The notes under the pieces: model-generated
The model's database searches: none
Told to the model about the DNA's origin: nothing
What the model saw: only the letters and a program-made list of their open reading frames with translations
Shown here: positions 38,265 through 49,919 of the stretch, piece after piece
Layout: the number at the start of each line of letters is the position of its first letter
Numbering within the stretch: the first letter of the stretch is position 1
DNA from: Carettochelys insculpta
Taxonomy: Eukaryota; Chordata; Testudines; Carettochelyidae
Assembly (NCBI RefSeq): GCF_033958435.1
Contig: NC_134137.1
Span: forward strand, 110,184,501-110,248,500
DNA: 64,000 nt
Direction: 5' to 3'
Program-made: the position numbers and the translations under genes

Positions 38265-38560
38265 GCATTGTTAAAGACAGAGAAGCTTTCAAGCTTCACA
38301 GAGCTATTCTGGTCTGCAGAAGGTAAATAGAGTGTCCCAGCTATATACAAATTGGGTCAGATAGTTAAGCATTAATTGCCCTCTTCATTTTAAGAGACTG
38401 TAATATGTTAACTCACTTATGCTTAACAATCTACTCCACTTTGTATTTAGCTGAGCCACATGAAGAGGACATCTGTGAAGCTTGAGACTTGGATCTTTTC
38501 CATCAACAAAATTTGGCCCAGTAAAAGATATTATCTTACCTACATTGTCTCTAATTTACT
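38265..38560. mobile_element. Fold-back Penelope-like insertion, older family
   Basis: The left half carries AAGCTTTCAAGCTTCACAGAG and AGTGTCCCAGCTATATAC in antisense. The right half carries the sense counterparts, from TGCTTAACAATCTACTCC through TTTGTATTTAGCTGAGCC to CCAGTAAAAGATATTATC and TTGTCTCTAATTTAC. I recognise these as a widespread reptile Penelope-like terminal repeat. The two halves meet near 38385. No coding sequence is present. Confidence 0.55.
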
Positions 38561-38783
38561 GCTTAGTCCATTGAACTTAACTGGAATTAGAAACCAGCAG
38601 AATCTTGCAGACCCAGCACTTTGCAAAGCATTTACCACAACTAATAATGGTGTTCAGTGTGGACACTAACCACATAATATTATAGCTGAGATTAACGATG
38701 TAATGCACTGCAGTTATTAGTGAATTTGTTAAAACATTGGGCTCAGTTCAACTCATGCAAATACAGTAACAGATTTTAAAATA

Positions 38784-40163
38784 GTAACAGAGAGAAAGCC
38801 GTGCTAGTCTATATTCTATCAAAACAAAAAAGCAGTCCAGTAGCACTTTAAAGACTAACAAAATAGAGACTCTGCAGGAATTTCACAGAGACTTTAACAA
38901 TCTGGACCCCACCATCAACTTATGCCTTCATTACTCCATGCGAGAGATATATTTCCTGGACACTACAGTATAAATCAAGGATGGCCTGATCAATTCCACA
39001 CTCTACTGGAAACCCACTCATCGCTATACTTACCTATATGCTTCTAGCTTCCATCCTGCACACACAACCAGATCCATGGTTTACAGTCAAGCCCTTTGGT
39101 ACAATCACATTGTATTTGCTCTGATTCTACTGTCAGAGACTGAAAACTACAAGATCTTTACCAAACACTCATAAACCTGAATTACCCACCAGGAGAAATA
39201 AAAAAAAAAAAAAATTGACAGGGCCAGACGAATACCCAGAGACTAGCTACTCCAAGATAGGCCCAAAAAAGCCAAGAACAGAACACCAATGGTCATTACC
39301 TACAGCCCCCAACTCAAACCACTGCAACACATTATTAAAGACCTACAACCTGTCCTTAATCAGGATGCCACACTCCAGAAGGCCCTAGGTGACAGGCCTG
39401 TTCTTTCCCACAAACAACCTCCCAACCTTACGAGGATTCTCACCAACAACCACAGTATATACCGCAGGAACACCAGTGCTGGAACATTTCCTTGCAACAA
39501 GGCCCATTGACAACTTTGTCCACATAACTATCTGGGAGATACTATCACTGGACCTAACCCCAGGTTAGTCACAGAATCATGGGCACATTCTCCTGCTCCT
39601 CAGCTAACATCATATATGCCATCATGTGCCAACAAGGCCCAGATGCTTTGTATACTGGAGACTTCAAACTCTCTTAGACAAAGAATTAATGGGCATAAAA
39701 TAGACATAAGAACACTCCTGGTTTACAAACCTGTCAGTCAACCCTTTAATGGAGTGGGCCATTCTGTTAATGACCTGAAAGTTTGCGTTTTACTGAAGAG
39801 GACTTTTCACAGCAGTTTGGAAAGGGAGGCTGCTGAACGATCTTTTATATTGAAATTTGACACATTAACATGTGGTTTGAACCAGGATGGGAATTTTCTA
39901 GGTCATTATAGGGGCTCTTATGCACACTTGGCTTTATCTAATTCTTGACTCCCCCCCACCCCCTTCTGCTCCTCTGCTCTCTGATTTGCTCACCTTGATA
40001 ATATTTTTCTGATTTGTCAACCTGGATTACTATCTTTGGTTCTCTGTGCCTTAAATATTGAGTCTGTTCTGGTATGGCTATGGTCTGAAGAAGTGGGTCT
40101 GTCCCACGACAGCTCATCACCTCATAAATTATTTTGTTAGGCTTTAAAGTGCTACTGGACTGC
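38784..40163 (+). mobile_element. Penelope-like retroelement with inverted end, 10-bp duplication
   Basis: A 1,380-bp insertion flanked by TTTTAAAATA at 38774-38783 and 40164-40173. Its right end (about 40060-40163) is the terminal sequence also seen at 25133 and 46235. Its left end (38784-38866) is the inverse of that terminus. Between them are decayed coding remnants of reverse transcriptase and GIY-YIG endonuclease. Terminal inversion plus 5' truncation is a known feature of Penelope-like insertions. Confidence 0.85.
38868..39950 (+). pseudogene. Penelope-like RT/GIY-YIG polyprotein, C-terminal remnant
   Basis: Penelope-like elements encode a telomerase-related reverse transcriptase fused to a GIY-YIG nuclease. 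The first readable block, FHRDFNNLDPTINLCLHYS then YFLDTTV, a stop, and STLYWKPTHRYTYLYASS, is the end of the RT. A second frame from 39289 gives VITYSPQLKPLQHIIKDLQP and QPPNLTRILTNN, the linker region. In a third frame NIIYAIMCQQGPDALYTGD is the GIY-YIG motif (here IYAI...LYTG). The frame then shifts to LRQRINGHKIDIRT and AERSFILKFDTL. The RT palm and its catalytic aspartates are not in the insertion. Stops, frameshifts and an A run (39199-39214) make it inactive. Confidence 0.8.
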
Positions 40164-40173
40164 TTTTAAAATA

Positions 40174-41119
40174 TGGACAGCAACATGTGACATCGTACAG
40201 GCTTGGAATTCAAAGCTGGATCTTGAATATTCTATATTATGCCTTGATGGCAGCAATAATATCTGTGACAATGATCTGTAGTTTTACTTATTCAATTTTT
40301 TTTCACCCATGTAAAACAGAAATCAGCAATAATGGTTCTGCCATAAAAGCCAATTTTATGTTTGGCTGAATGAAGCACACTAGCTACTAGAAGTTTCAGA
40401 TGACAGAATCCCCAAGATATGTTTTTCTGTTGTCTTTAGACTCTTCTGACAATTCAATTTCTTTTTCAGTGATAGGAACAGAAAAAATAACTGGTTACCA
40501 GTCAACTTCATATCGTAGGTTACTAGGCAATGTAAGATATTGAAATTCTATGGCTGGCAGCTCCAGGCAATTCCCCATCCCACAATAAGCCCTGGTCTGA
40601 AATGTCTTGCCTTTAATTTACTCTCTCTGGCTTTAAAGGATTCCCTCTTTGATGGACGGTTGTTAAGGAACTACTTGTGCTGCTTGCCACATAGGAATTC
40701 TGACATTGAGACAGTATTTTCTCTGATGAACAGTAACTAAACAAAACCTGACTCTCAGGCTTCATTGTCTTCAACATTTATAATGGGATTGTTCATTAAA
40801 TACATGGTGAACATATCAACAGGTCCACTTTTCATTCAGTTTAATAGAGGACAGATGTTGCTCACCAATAAATTCAAAGGCCGACACAAGGTCATCAGCA
40901 CCAGGATTATTATTATTACTTTGCAGTACAGTATTCACCTTTTTAAAGTCAACAATTGCCAATAGGTAACAAAGCATTCCCAGTTAGTTCTCATTTTCAG
41001 TAGAGGAGAAAATTGCAGAGTCAAATTATACCAGTGGTGTGGTACTTATTTGCAAATATTGACTCTTTAATGATGTCCTCTATTTAAATGAGAAATTTGC
41101 AACTGTATCGTGCTTTTCT

Positions 41120-41150
<31 letters not shown>

Positions 41151-41628
41151 TTCACACACATGCACGCACGCACGCACGCATGCACGCACCACGCACACAC
41201 ATCACACGATACCACACAGGCATGTAGTTCCAGTTATGAAAGAGGCAGGCTCACAAAGCCATTTAACTATTACACAAGCCCTGATCTTGCGAACACTGAA
41301 TACAGCCCATATTTGCTTATTACTGTGAGTATTCTCGCTGAAGTCAATGGAACTACTCAAGTGAATAAGCATCTTCATGTTAAATTGCTTCTAAAATTGT
41401 GATCCACAGGCTTGCACAAGATCATACACCTGCACAGAATCTCTTGACTCCATTTGAACTCTGCAGAGGTGCTAGTGTCCACCCATGCAGATCTTTTTGT
41501 TAATCAGGTTTTCTATAGAAGATTATTATGATACTGAGCAGGTACTGATTTGTTTCCTGTTTAAACAAGTACTAAATATCAGAATAAATCTAATACTAAA
41601 ATAATATAACAAATAACACATTGACAAA
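40174..41628. other. No gene; microsatellite at 41110-41215
   Basis: AT-rich sequence apart from the microsatellite entered separately. Nothing recognised. Confidence 0.45.
41110..41215. repeat. (CT)n followed by (CACG)n microsatellite
   Basis: An interrupted CT tract (41116-41150) is followed by CACA and GCACGCACGCACGCACGCAT repeats. The second part is strictly alternating purine/pyrimidine, a composition prone to Z-DNA. Confidence 0.9.
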
Positions 41629-41823
41629 GGGTAGTTCTACACAGCAAAGTTATTCTGAAATAACAGCTGTTATTGTGAAATAACTTTGCTAGCGTTTACA
41701 CAATGCAACCTCTGTTTCCAACTCATTTTGAAATAGCAGTTTCTGCTTTAGAAATAAAAGCTCTTTTGAAACTGTTCTTCCAGAATAGCTTATTTCAAAA
41801 TAAGGCAGCTGTGTAGAGATACC
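41629..41823. mobile_element. Short MITE (TTATTTCAAAATAA type)
   Basis: It begins GGGTAGTTCTACACAGC and ends GCTGTGTAGAGATACCC, good inverted repeats. Internal words such as AAAGTTATTCTGAAATAAC are themselves hairpins. It is 195 bp and no duplication can be seen. Confidence 0.75.
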
Positions 41824-41825
41824 CC

Positions 41826-43431
41826 AGTTAGCACTAACACAACTGTTGTGCATAAAAGCACATGGTACACATTTCTTCTGAATAAAAATCTATTTAGCCA
41901 AACACAGAATTTAAAGAAAATTAATTTAACACATTATTCCATGATAGATCTGGCAATTGCTCATCATTTGACATATTAATTATCTTGCCTTATTGCTAAA
42001 TAAGGTTTCACCCTTTAATCCTGTGCTGTGTCACTTTGAGTTTGATCTTGCATTTGTTGTATATCCAAATTGCCTAAAGTCAACAGGACATTTGGGTGTG
42101 TGCAGAATGCCAGATAAGTTCCTGTATGGCACAGTACAATTATCTCATTTTAGTACCATGTAAATATAAAGCCGAGCAAAGACCCAGTTTTACAGAAATG
42201 ACTGTAACTTGTCAACAAATTTAGCGTGCCAGTGAACAGAAAAAATAAATAGGCTTCCATCTATTAAATTCTAGACGCATAAAATACACAAACTGCGGTG
42301 GACTCTTGTTGGCTGTTTGACCGTTGGGGAGACAATGAATTTTCAAGTGGGTCCCATGCTCACATGCACAAAAGCCAAGATGACAGCTCTGAAACAAAGC
42401 TGCCAGGGAGGCATGACAACAGTGCTCACTGAGCCAAGACATCCCATTCTCAATGGAATAAGAGTTGGGAATAACTTCCTGCAATCATGTGTGGTCACCC
42501 CGCTTACATTGGGAGGGATTCTGACTCCACCCACAGGTTGTTTTGCAGGGTCCAAAGCAGCTCTGGAGTCCCTGTTAAGGGAAGTGGGAGAAAACAGAAT
42601 CCATTGTGCATGCACAGGTTCCTTCTCAACAAATATTCAGCGTTGATATGCAGGATACATGTGAGTATGTGGGGACTGGTTGCCTGTACCTGAGTTAGAG
42701 TATCACATACTAAGTCAGGAACACTGTCATCCATGCTCTGTACAGTTGGGCAGAGGTCAATATCATTATTCAGCAAGTCATAAATAATGATCACTATTAT
42801 TATATGCTAAAATACTGATGTAACAGCTCACAAATTTTTGAACACAGAACTGAAATATAGATCTAAGTCATCTGCACACCAAAATTCCAAATCCTATTTT
42901 AAGACTAATCTGGATCCAGATGCAAACAGTGCCCCTCCTCTTTAACCTGCTCCATTTATCCTTCACAAGCCTGTCACCCACATAAGTGTGCCTACTGAAC
43001 TCTCTCATATTTTTAAGCTAGAGGGGTCTTCCAGCTCATCCCATTCAGCAGCACCAGATCTTCACCATGATTAGTAAAAAAAAAAGTACCCAATCTCCTT
43101 GTATTGACAAGATTTGCAATTTTTAATATGATAGCTTCCGCTCTAGCTTAAGATGAACTGCAAGGCAGATTGTTATTAACAGTGTCTTCTCTGGACGTGC
43201 TTGGGTCAGTCCCCTCTCATTTACAAGGGTATAAATACACGGAAGAAATGGAAGTTTTCTGGTGGCACTGAGATCAGAATCTAGCAAATTCACATTTTGT
43301 TACTCTGGATATTTAGCAGTTCAATATCTGGTTAAGGCCATTATGAGATAAGGAATTTTTCTTACCTTATAAAAACAGTAGAGTTATAGCTATCAATAAA
43401 TTTGTGTAGCTTCAATCACTGTAGTATCTGA
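41826..43431. other. No gene seen
   Basis: AT-rich sequence. The frames at 42221-42794 overlap on both strands and carry no motif. Confidence 0.45.
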
Positions 43432-43679
43432 GGCCTGGTCTACACTTAGAGTTAGCTTAATCTAGCTATGCTGGCCAAGGTTGGGAATCATTTTGTACAA
43501 AGTGCTGTTGTTAGATCGACCTGAGTTCGATGAGAAAAGGATTCTTTCATCAACCTAGCTACTGGCTCTCAGAGAAGTGGAGTAAGTACGTTGATGGAAA
43601 ATGCTCTTCAATCAATGCAGGAAGTGTCTCTGCTGTGGCACTACAGCAGCAGTGTTGCTGCGTTAGCGCAGACACACCC
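43432..43679. mobile_element. MITE, GTCTACAC type
   Basis: The left end is GGCCTGGTCTACACTTAG and the right end GCGCAGACACACCC. The flanks are TGA and TAA, a near match. Its left end resembles the element at 7907, with a different interior. Confidence 0.65.
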
Positions 43680-43682
43680 TAA

Positions 43683-45030
43683 CGTTCTCAGAAACTACTG
43701 GATTCATCCTTATGACACACTTGAGTGATGGAGAGCATTTTTATCCTCATCATAAAGAGAGGAAACTGAGGCAAGGAGATATTAGATGTCTTGCCCGTAG
43801 TCTGAGATGATATCTGTGTTAGGGCTAGGAATAGAGCTTAGCTTTTCCAAGTCTCACTCCAGGACTTAATGAAAGTCTATTTAGGTGTCTGTCATTAGCA
43901 CCTCTTAGAAAACCCTTTTGTTATTCATTTTTCATGAAAGGAAGTCATGTTATAATTTTTGGTGTGTCCTTGATTAATGGATGGACATGCTTAACTCTAA
44001 AAAACAGCTTTCAGGAATGACTGGGAAGATGTATTAGTGCCTATACCCACCCCACCCCTCCCAACAATAATGACATTCCTAACCTTTGTTATGTATCTAT
44101 TGCAAAAATTATAAATATGAAAAATATTTTCTAAGTTAGTGTAGCTACATAGATATAATGTACTGAACCCTTTGGCTCCTATCATGAGATACTAAAGCTT
44201 TTTGACATGGATAAATCTGTTTCTTGGAGCTATTTTACAATGGACATCAACAAGACTTATCATCACACATTATATCATGGACTCAGGAAACCTTTCACCA
44301 GTTGACACCATACACATTGAAAAATGCACTCTGAATAAAACTCTGTTTGAGCAGTCATGCACTATCTGCTCATCTTGAAATCAGAGCAGCTCACAGCTTT
44401 GCCAGGAACATACTGATATGATAGTGGGTTGATATTAAAAAAAATAATAATTCAGCCATACATATTGTGGCAAATTACTTGAATTATTTTCACTAAACAG
44501 AGAGAATGTAAAACTACCAGAAACTTGTACTGATATTGTTTTTTCTGGTTCCCTGAGTTCATGAGCCTGATTTCAGTGCTTGGATGGACCTAAAGGAGAC
44601 GTTTAGCTGCAGAAGTTGCACTTGGTACAATGAGTTCCCTCCTCTGACTCAACAAAGGAACCACTGAAACTTGCCCTGATGGAAATAGTGCTTCTTCACA
44701 GAACACTTGTCCCTGATAGGGGAAACAGCTCCGTTAGAAATCCATGGAGTCAGAATTTTTGGTTTTGTTAAGGGGAGCAAGCACTTGTAAATAGCATATT
44801 TCTCTGCTGAGCTCAGATGTAGTCAGTCAGGTGTTAATACTAGTTTCAATCATCAGGAATGCCTGTGGACATTCACTTCCATTCCCGCTGCCACTGTATA
44901 GTGACTGGGCATAGTGGCAGTGGAGGAAAGTCAATCAACGTGAAAGGAGCCAACAAAGCAGCTGTGGAAGCACTGCTCATCAGTAGGTTACCTAAAATGA
45001 ACTGAATTGAGGGCTCTTTGATTTGTTTTC
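43683..45030. other. No gene seen
   Basis: AT-rich sequence. Nothing recognised. Confidence 0.45.
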
Positions 45031-45033
45031 AAT

Positions 45034-45464
45034 GGCCGCGTCTACATTACAGTGATCTTCCAAAAGACGATCTTCCAGAAGACCTCTTCTGGAAGATTGT
45101 CTTCCTGAAGATTGCATCTACACACAAAAAAGTGGATCGAAAGAGCAAGGTGCTCTTTTAAAATGGAGTGTCCACATTGTCCCTGCCATTTCAAAAGAAC
45201 AGGCCAGGGATCGAAAAATCCAGCACCATGTGGACTTCTCTTTCAAGAGAAGGGCCCCCAGAGCATCTACACATGCTTTTTTCTGAAAGAATCTTTCTAA
45301 AGGATGTGCTCTTCCTGATCCAGCTTCCAGATGACAGGTTCCGGAAGAAGAGCCGTGTTCTTTCAATTTTGGATCAAAAGAGCACCTTTTCTGCACAGAC
45401 GTTCCATGTGTCCTTCCGGAAGAGGGCCTAATTTCTGGAAGGACTTGCTAGTGTAGATGTGGCC
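45034..45464. mobile_element. Palindromic MITE with AAT duplication
   Basis: The termini are GGCCGCGTCTACATTAC and CTAGTGTAGATGTGGCC, flanked by AAT at 45031-45033 and 45465-45467. The interior alternates TTCCAGAAGA and TCTTCCGGAA words, so the 431 bp folds extensively. Non-coding. Confidence 0.85.
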
Positions 45465-45467
45465 AAT

Positions 45468-46223
45468 CATAACACCTCTTTTTCAAGCATATCTGTTCAT
45501 GAACACTAACCTGATATTAGGTCTATTGAACCTTTCATTCCAGGAACTGCAGCTTCTTTCTATCTCCTTGTTGCTTTTTCAGAGACAGCTTGGGGTGGGG
45601 CTGCTGTCCCGCTGCTATCCCAGGCCTTTCCACCTCCCATGCCCTCTCTGTTAACGCCCCTGTATAGTAGAGCTTTCTTTCTCTGTTGGTCATAGCTCTG
45701 CTACAAAGGACTATGTTGAAATCATGCTTTTAAAACCAGGAGACAGTTTAGCTGAAACCAGATATTAACGAACCAAAATTGGTCTGTTGGATGTTATACC
45801 TAATTGGTGGTACCAGATAATGAGGAGATGGGCTGGTCTATCTATCACTCCCTTTTTGGGTCCTTAAAGAAGAGACTGTGGGGGAAAATAGCTCTGTCTG
45901 TCCACACATGAAAGTTGAAGGAATGAACTCCATTATTTTATTTGGGGGACTGGCATGGACAGAAACTATAGAGTAGCCATTTTTAGGTAAAGAAATATTT
46001 TAGACTATTGGCATGTATGTGCAATAGCACAACTGTTTGCTCATCAGTTCATACACAGAGACTTTCATGTGTTAACTGGCAAGAAATATCTGAGGTCCTC
46101 AGCATATCAGACTCTGAATACGGATTGACAAATGGACTCCTTATTTTAGTCCGTTTCAGACTAAGCATATTTAATTATTAGACAAAATCATTTATTAAGC
46201 TGCTATTTGTGGGTCTTGCCAAC
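45468..46223. other. No gene seen
   Basis: Ordinary AT-rich DNA. Nothing recognised. Confidence 0.45.
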
Positions 46224-46234
46224 ACCTTAATTAC

Positions 46235-46432
46235 TATCAAAACAAAAGCAGTCAAATAGCACTTTAAAGACTAGCAAAATAGCTTATTAGGTGAGCTTTC
46301 ATGGGACAGGGTCTGAAGAAGTGGGTCTGCCCACGAAAGCTCACCTAATAAACTATTTTGCTTGTCTTTAAAGTGCTACTTGACTGCTTTTTGTTTTGAT
46401 AGTGTATAGACTAGCACGGCTTCCTCTCTGTT
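46235..46432. mobile_element. Fold-back Penelope-like insertion, 11-bp duplication
   Basis: Left TATCAAAACAAAAGCAGTC and right GACTGCTTTTTGTTTTGATA are inverse ends. Inside, TAGGTGAGCTTTCATGGG is mirrored by CCCACGAAAGCTCACCTA. The unit is flanked by ACCTTAATTAC at 46224-46234 and 46433-46443. It is 198 bp with no coding sequence, the most compact of the fold-back copies here. Confidence 0.85.
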
Positions 46433-46443
46433 ACCTTAATTAC

Positions 46444-47250
46444 TGTATCACTAACTCTCTTCAGCTTTCAAAAATATCCTTAGCTGAATACCAAGGAATC
46501 AGTGCAAGGCTCTCTGATTCCATCTGGTACTGCTCTTTTGGGGAGACAAGTCCACCAAAGGTGGCGGGAAGAAAAGAGAGGACATTCTTAAATTAATTCT
46601 TCAGGCTACTCTCATCTGTTAGAGGCTCTCCCCTGTTCTCCAGCATTTTCAGTGGTGCATGAGCCTGCCCCAGTCCTCTAAAGTCCTCTCCTCTTCAAAG
46701 TACTGTTGCACTGCCAAGGCAATTTGGATTACTTTGAAAGATGTCTGCTGTCTTCACAGCTCTACTGCAAGATGTGTCACAGCAGTAAGCATTAAAACCA
46801 CAAAAGCCTAAGTTTAAAACTATTTAAATTATGCAGATGCAAACAACATTTTAAACAAGTGAAGACTGCTTTTCACTGCTCATTACTGACTGTACAGTAG
46901 GATCACTTCAGTTTCAAAGGCTTCTGTTCCCCACACAGAACTAAACAGCCACCAGAATGCCCTTTGAAGAACAATTGCTGCCAATGGAACAGGAAGATAG
47001 GCAGCTTGGGGGCCATGCTCAGAGAATCCCAGAAGGACGATGGAAAAATAGAGGACATCTAAAGAAGGAAACGCGAGGCTGATAACTACCTGATGAATTA
47101 AACTGAGAGCAATTTTCCTGCCAGGAAGCTATCTGAGTGCAGGTAGTTGGAGTTCATGTGGCATTGAGCTCAAAGAGGACATACCAGAGGAGAATTAAAG
47201 GGGAAGGCTTAAACTGAGGGCAGCAGTAACATTTAGAAATACTTTAAAAA
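46444..47250. other. No gene seen
   Basis: Nothing recognised. Confidence 0.45.
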
Positions 47251-47251
47251 A

Positions 47252-47787
47252 TGTTATTTTAGCTCTGTATTTGGCATAAGTGCAAATGCTGCTAGAATAC
47301 TTTGTCTAGTTGTGGTATCCACAATTCAAGACAGAGGATAACACGTGAAGAGAGTTCAGAATAGAGCCACACCAATGATAAAAAGCATGGAAAATACACC
47401 TGATTGTGACAGACCGAAGGAGCTCAATGTATTTAGCTTAACAAAGAGAAGGCTCAGGGGTGACAATCACACTCGATAAGCACACACATAGGGAACAAAT
47501 ATTGGAAAACAGGCTCTTTAATCAAGCAGACAAAGGTACAATGAGATTAAATGGCTGAATTTGAACCCGGAAAAATTCAAACTGGAAACAAGGTGCAAAT
47601 TATTTCTTAGTGACCGAATTATCTCTGAAACAATTTGAAGCAGATTTTTCATCACTGGCCATTTTTAAGGGAAGGTTGACTGTTTTCCTAAAAGAGGTGC
47701 TCTTGTTCCCATAGGTCTTTCTGCAGGAAGTTAGATTAGTTTGGAAGATCAGTGTGTTTCCACCTGTCTTTAAGATCTATGAAGGTT
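47252..47787 (+). mobile_element. CR1 LINE 3' portion (sense)
   Basis: Words such as TTTTAGCTCTGTATTTGGC, TGGTATCCACAATTCAAGA, GAGCTCAATGTATTTAGCTT and AGAAGGCTCAGGGGTGAC match the CR1 ORF end on the sense strand. The tail reads ATCTATGAAGG. It is the sense equivalent of the antisense copy at 55931-56965. Frames are broken. Confidence 0.8.
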
Positions 47788-47874
47788 TCCCCATGCTACA
47801 TAAAGTGGCTAAAAAACCCCAAACAAACCCAGGACAACAAACAAACACAGCATGAGGTATAAAAAAAGAAAATA

Positions 47875-48200
47875 CAGGTTGAACCTCTCTAATCTGGAAC
47901 ACTCTCATTTGACAAATTCCATAATCGGGCATGATTTTAGTTAGCCAGATGACCACTTGTCATGGTGTGGCCAAGTTTCCCGTGGTATCATAAAATTTGT
48001 TTGCAGTCACAAGTTCTGGCCCTCAGTGTACTGTGCTGTTATTTAGCTATAGTTTACCCCTAAATGTCATCTAAGAGCCCAGGAAGCAGTGGAAGTGTCA
48101 GTAATGCTGCTAGACAATATTGACCACCCGTCGTCTGGCAACTCTTCCCATCTGGCAAAAGTCAGGTCCTAAGGGTCCTGAATGAGAGACATTCAATCTG
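47875..48200. mobile_element. Tc1/mariner (Tigger-type) MITE, TA duplication
   Basis: It begins CAGGTTGAACCTCTCTAATC and ends GAATGAGAGACATTCAATCTG, diverged inverted repeats, flanked by TA (47873-47874 and 48201-48202). It is 326 bp and non-coding, and its termini differ from the 11911 family. Confidence 0.75.
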
Positions 48201-48335
48201 TAGTTAATTCTAATATACAATTTACAATGCAGCATTTAAGTCCAACCCAATTCTCAGTGATCAAAGGCAGGTAGTAGGCATCCTTCAGTCTGCATAGACT
48301 ATGGATCGTGCCCTTTATAGTTTCAATTGAGGACT

Positions 48336-49919
48336 TCATTTACAGCGTCTACTGTGACTATGAAGACCCACATGAGAGTGACAGTCCTTGCTGCATCTCT
48401 TGCAGATGTGGTGGGTGTCTGGCAAGTCCTTAGTGTGCTTTCTGTGCGCTCGCTTCTCCTCTGCTAGCTGTCTGATCCTCATCTCGCCCTTCTGAAGGCC
48501 CTTGTGTAACCCCTGCCTCCATCTGCTGCGGTCGTCTGCTAGTTCTTCCCACTTGTCCAGCTCGATGTCTACCTCTTTGAGGTCTCTCTTGCAGACATCT
48601 TTGTAGTGCAACTGGGGGCGTCCAGGAGGTCTTTTGCCAGAGGCTAGCTCACCATACAGGATGTCTTTTGGAATCCTTCCATCATTCATCCTGTGGATGT
48701 GGCCAAGCCAGCGGAGCCGCCGCTGCCTGAGGAGGGTGTGCATGGTTGGGATTCCAGTTTGCTTGAGGACGGCGGTGTTGGTCACTCTGTTCTTCCATGA
48801 TATTCCAAGGATGCGCCTGAGGTAGCGCAAGTGGAAGATGTTCAGCCTCTTTTCCTGGCGGGCGTACAGAGTCCAAGTCTCGCTGCCATAAAGGAGGGTG
48901 CTGAGGATGCAGGCTTTGTAGACTTGCATTTTGGTGTGAGTGTACAGCTTGTTGTTATTCCACACACTCTTGCTGAGTCTGGACAGAGTTGTGGCCGCTT
49001 TTCCGATCCTCCTATTTAGCTCAGTGTCCAACGACAGGGTGTCAGTGATGGTGGACCCGAGGTAAACGAACTTGTGGACGACCTCTAATGTATAGTTGTC
49101 AATGCTGATTGATGGGGATTCAGCAACATCCTGACCAAGTACGTTTGTCTTCTTTAGGCTGATGATAAGCCCAAAGTCCTTGCACGCTTTGGAGAACTGA
49201 TCCAGCAGTTTTTGACGCTTGTCTTCTGTGTGAGACACTACAGCAACATCGTCTGCGAACAGCAAATCTCTGATGAGGACTTCCCACACCTTAGACTTAG
49301 CTTTCAGCCTTGCAAGATTGAACAGTTTTCTGTCAGATCTTGTGTGCAGCAAGATGCCCTCTGTTGAAGATCCAAAGGCATGCTTCAGGAGGAGTGCGAA
49401 GAAGATCCTGAACAATGTCGGAGCAAGCACGCATCCTTGTTTGACGCCACTCCTGATTCTGAAAGCATCCGATAATGCGCCATCATATTGGATGGTTCCT
49501 CTCATGTCTTCGTGGAACGACTGGATCATCTCGAGTAACCGTGGAGGACAGCCTATCTTGTGGAGCAGTTTGAACAGACCATCCCTGCTGACCAAGTCAA
49601 AGGCCTTGGTCAGGTCGATGAAGGCTATGTAGAGTGGCTTCCTCTGCTCCCTGCACTTCTTCTGCAGCTGCCTTAGAGAGAAGACCATGTCAACGGTAGA
49701 CCTCTCTGCGCGGAATCCGCACTGCGATTCAGGGTACACCCTCTCAGCAATCTTCTGGAGTCTGCCAAGGATGATGCGAGCGAACAGTTTACCAGTGACG
49801 CTTAGGAGGGAGATTCCACGGTAGTTGTTGCAGTCGCTTCTGTCTCCTTTGTTCTTATACAACGTTACAATGTTAGCGTCGCACATATCCTGTGGAACCT
49901 CACCCTCTTTCCAGCACAA
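48336..49919 (-). CDS. LINE reverse transcriptase, open for 527 codons
   Basis: This is the RT part of the LINE polyprotein, which copies element RNA into the genome at a nick. Counting from position 49919, the motifs are FIDLTKAFD at about 100-108, GVKQGCVLAPTLF at 158-170 and the catalytic FADD at 221-224. The thumb and linker follow with LLYGSETWT near 342-350 and RLRWLGHIHRM near 401-411. The C-terminus carries a CCHC-like finger, C506-C509-H522-C526. The position 49919 'start' is a TTG inside the frame, not a true initiator. Upstream residues (KCAADTLLEPLHELL) continue in frame to a one-base deletion near 50000. The RT core looks intact, but the full polyprotein is not: there is a frameshift, a TGA upstream, and most of the endonuclease is missing. 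Confidence 0.85.
   Translation of the reverse strand: MCWKEGEVPQDMCDANIVTLYKNKGDRSDCNNYRGISLLSVTGKLFARIILGRLQKIAERVYPESQCGFRAERSTVDMVFSLRQLQKKCREQRKPLYIAFIDLTKAFDLVSRDGLFKLLHKIGCPPRLLEMIQSFHEDMRGTIQYDGALSDAFRIRSGVKQGCVLAPTLFRIFFALLLKHAFGSSTEGILLHTRSDRKLFNLARLKAKSKVWEVLIRDLLFADDVAVVSHTEDKRQKLLDQFSKACKDFGLIISLKKTNVLGQDVAESPSISIDNYTLEVVHKFVYLGSTITDTLSLDTELNRRIGKAATTLSRLSKSVWNNNKLYTHTKMQVYKACILSTLLYGSETWTLYARQEKRLNIFHLRYLRRILGISWKNRVTNTAVLKQTGIPTMHTLLRQRRLRWLGHIHRMNDGRIPKDILYGELASGKRPPGRPQLHYKDVCKRDLKEVDIELDKWEELADDRSRWRQGLHKGLQKGEMRIRQLAEEKRAHRKHTKDLPDTHHICKRCSKDCHSHVGLHSHSRRCK

Noticed and set aside
41088..41402. A 104-residue frame with a Ser/Leu-His-rich start
   Set aside because: It is generated by translating the CT and CACG microsatellites.
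48634..49632. Plus-strand frames opposite the LINE
   Set aside because: Antisense shadows of the RT frame.
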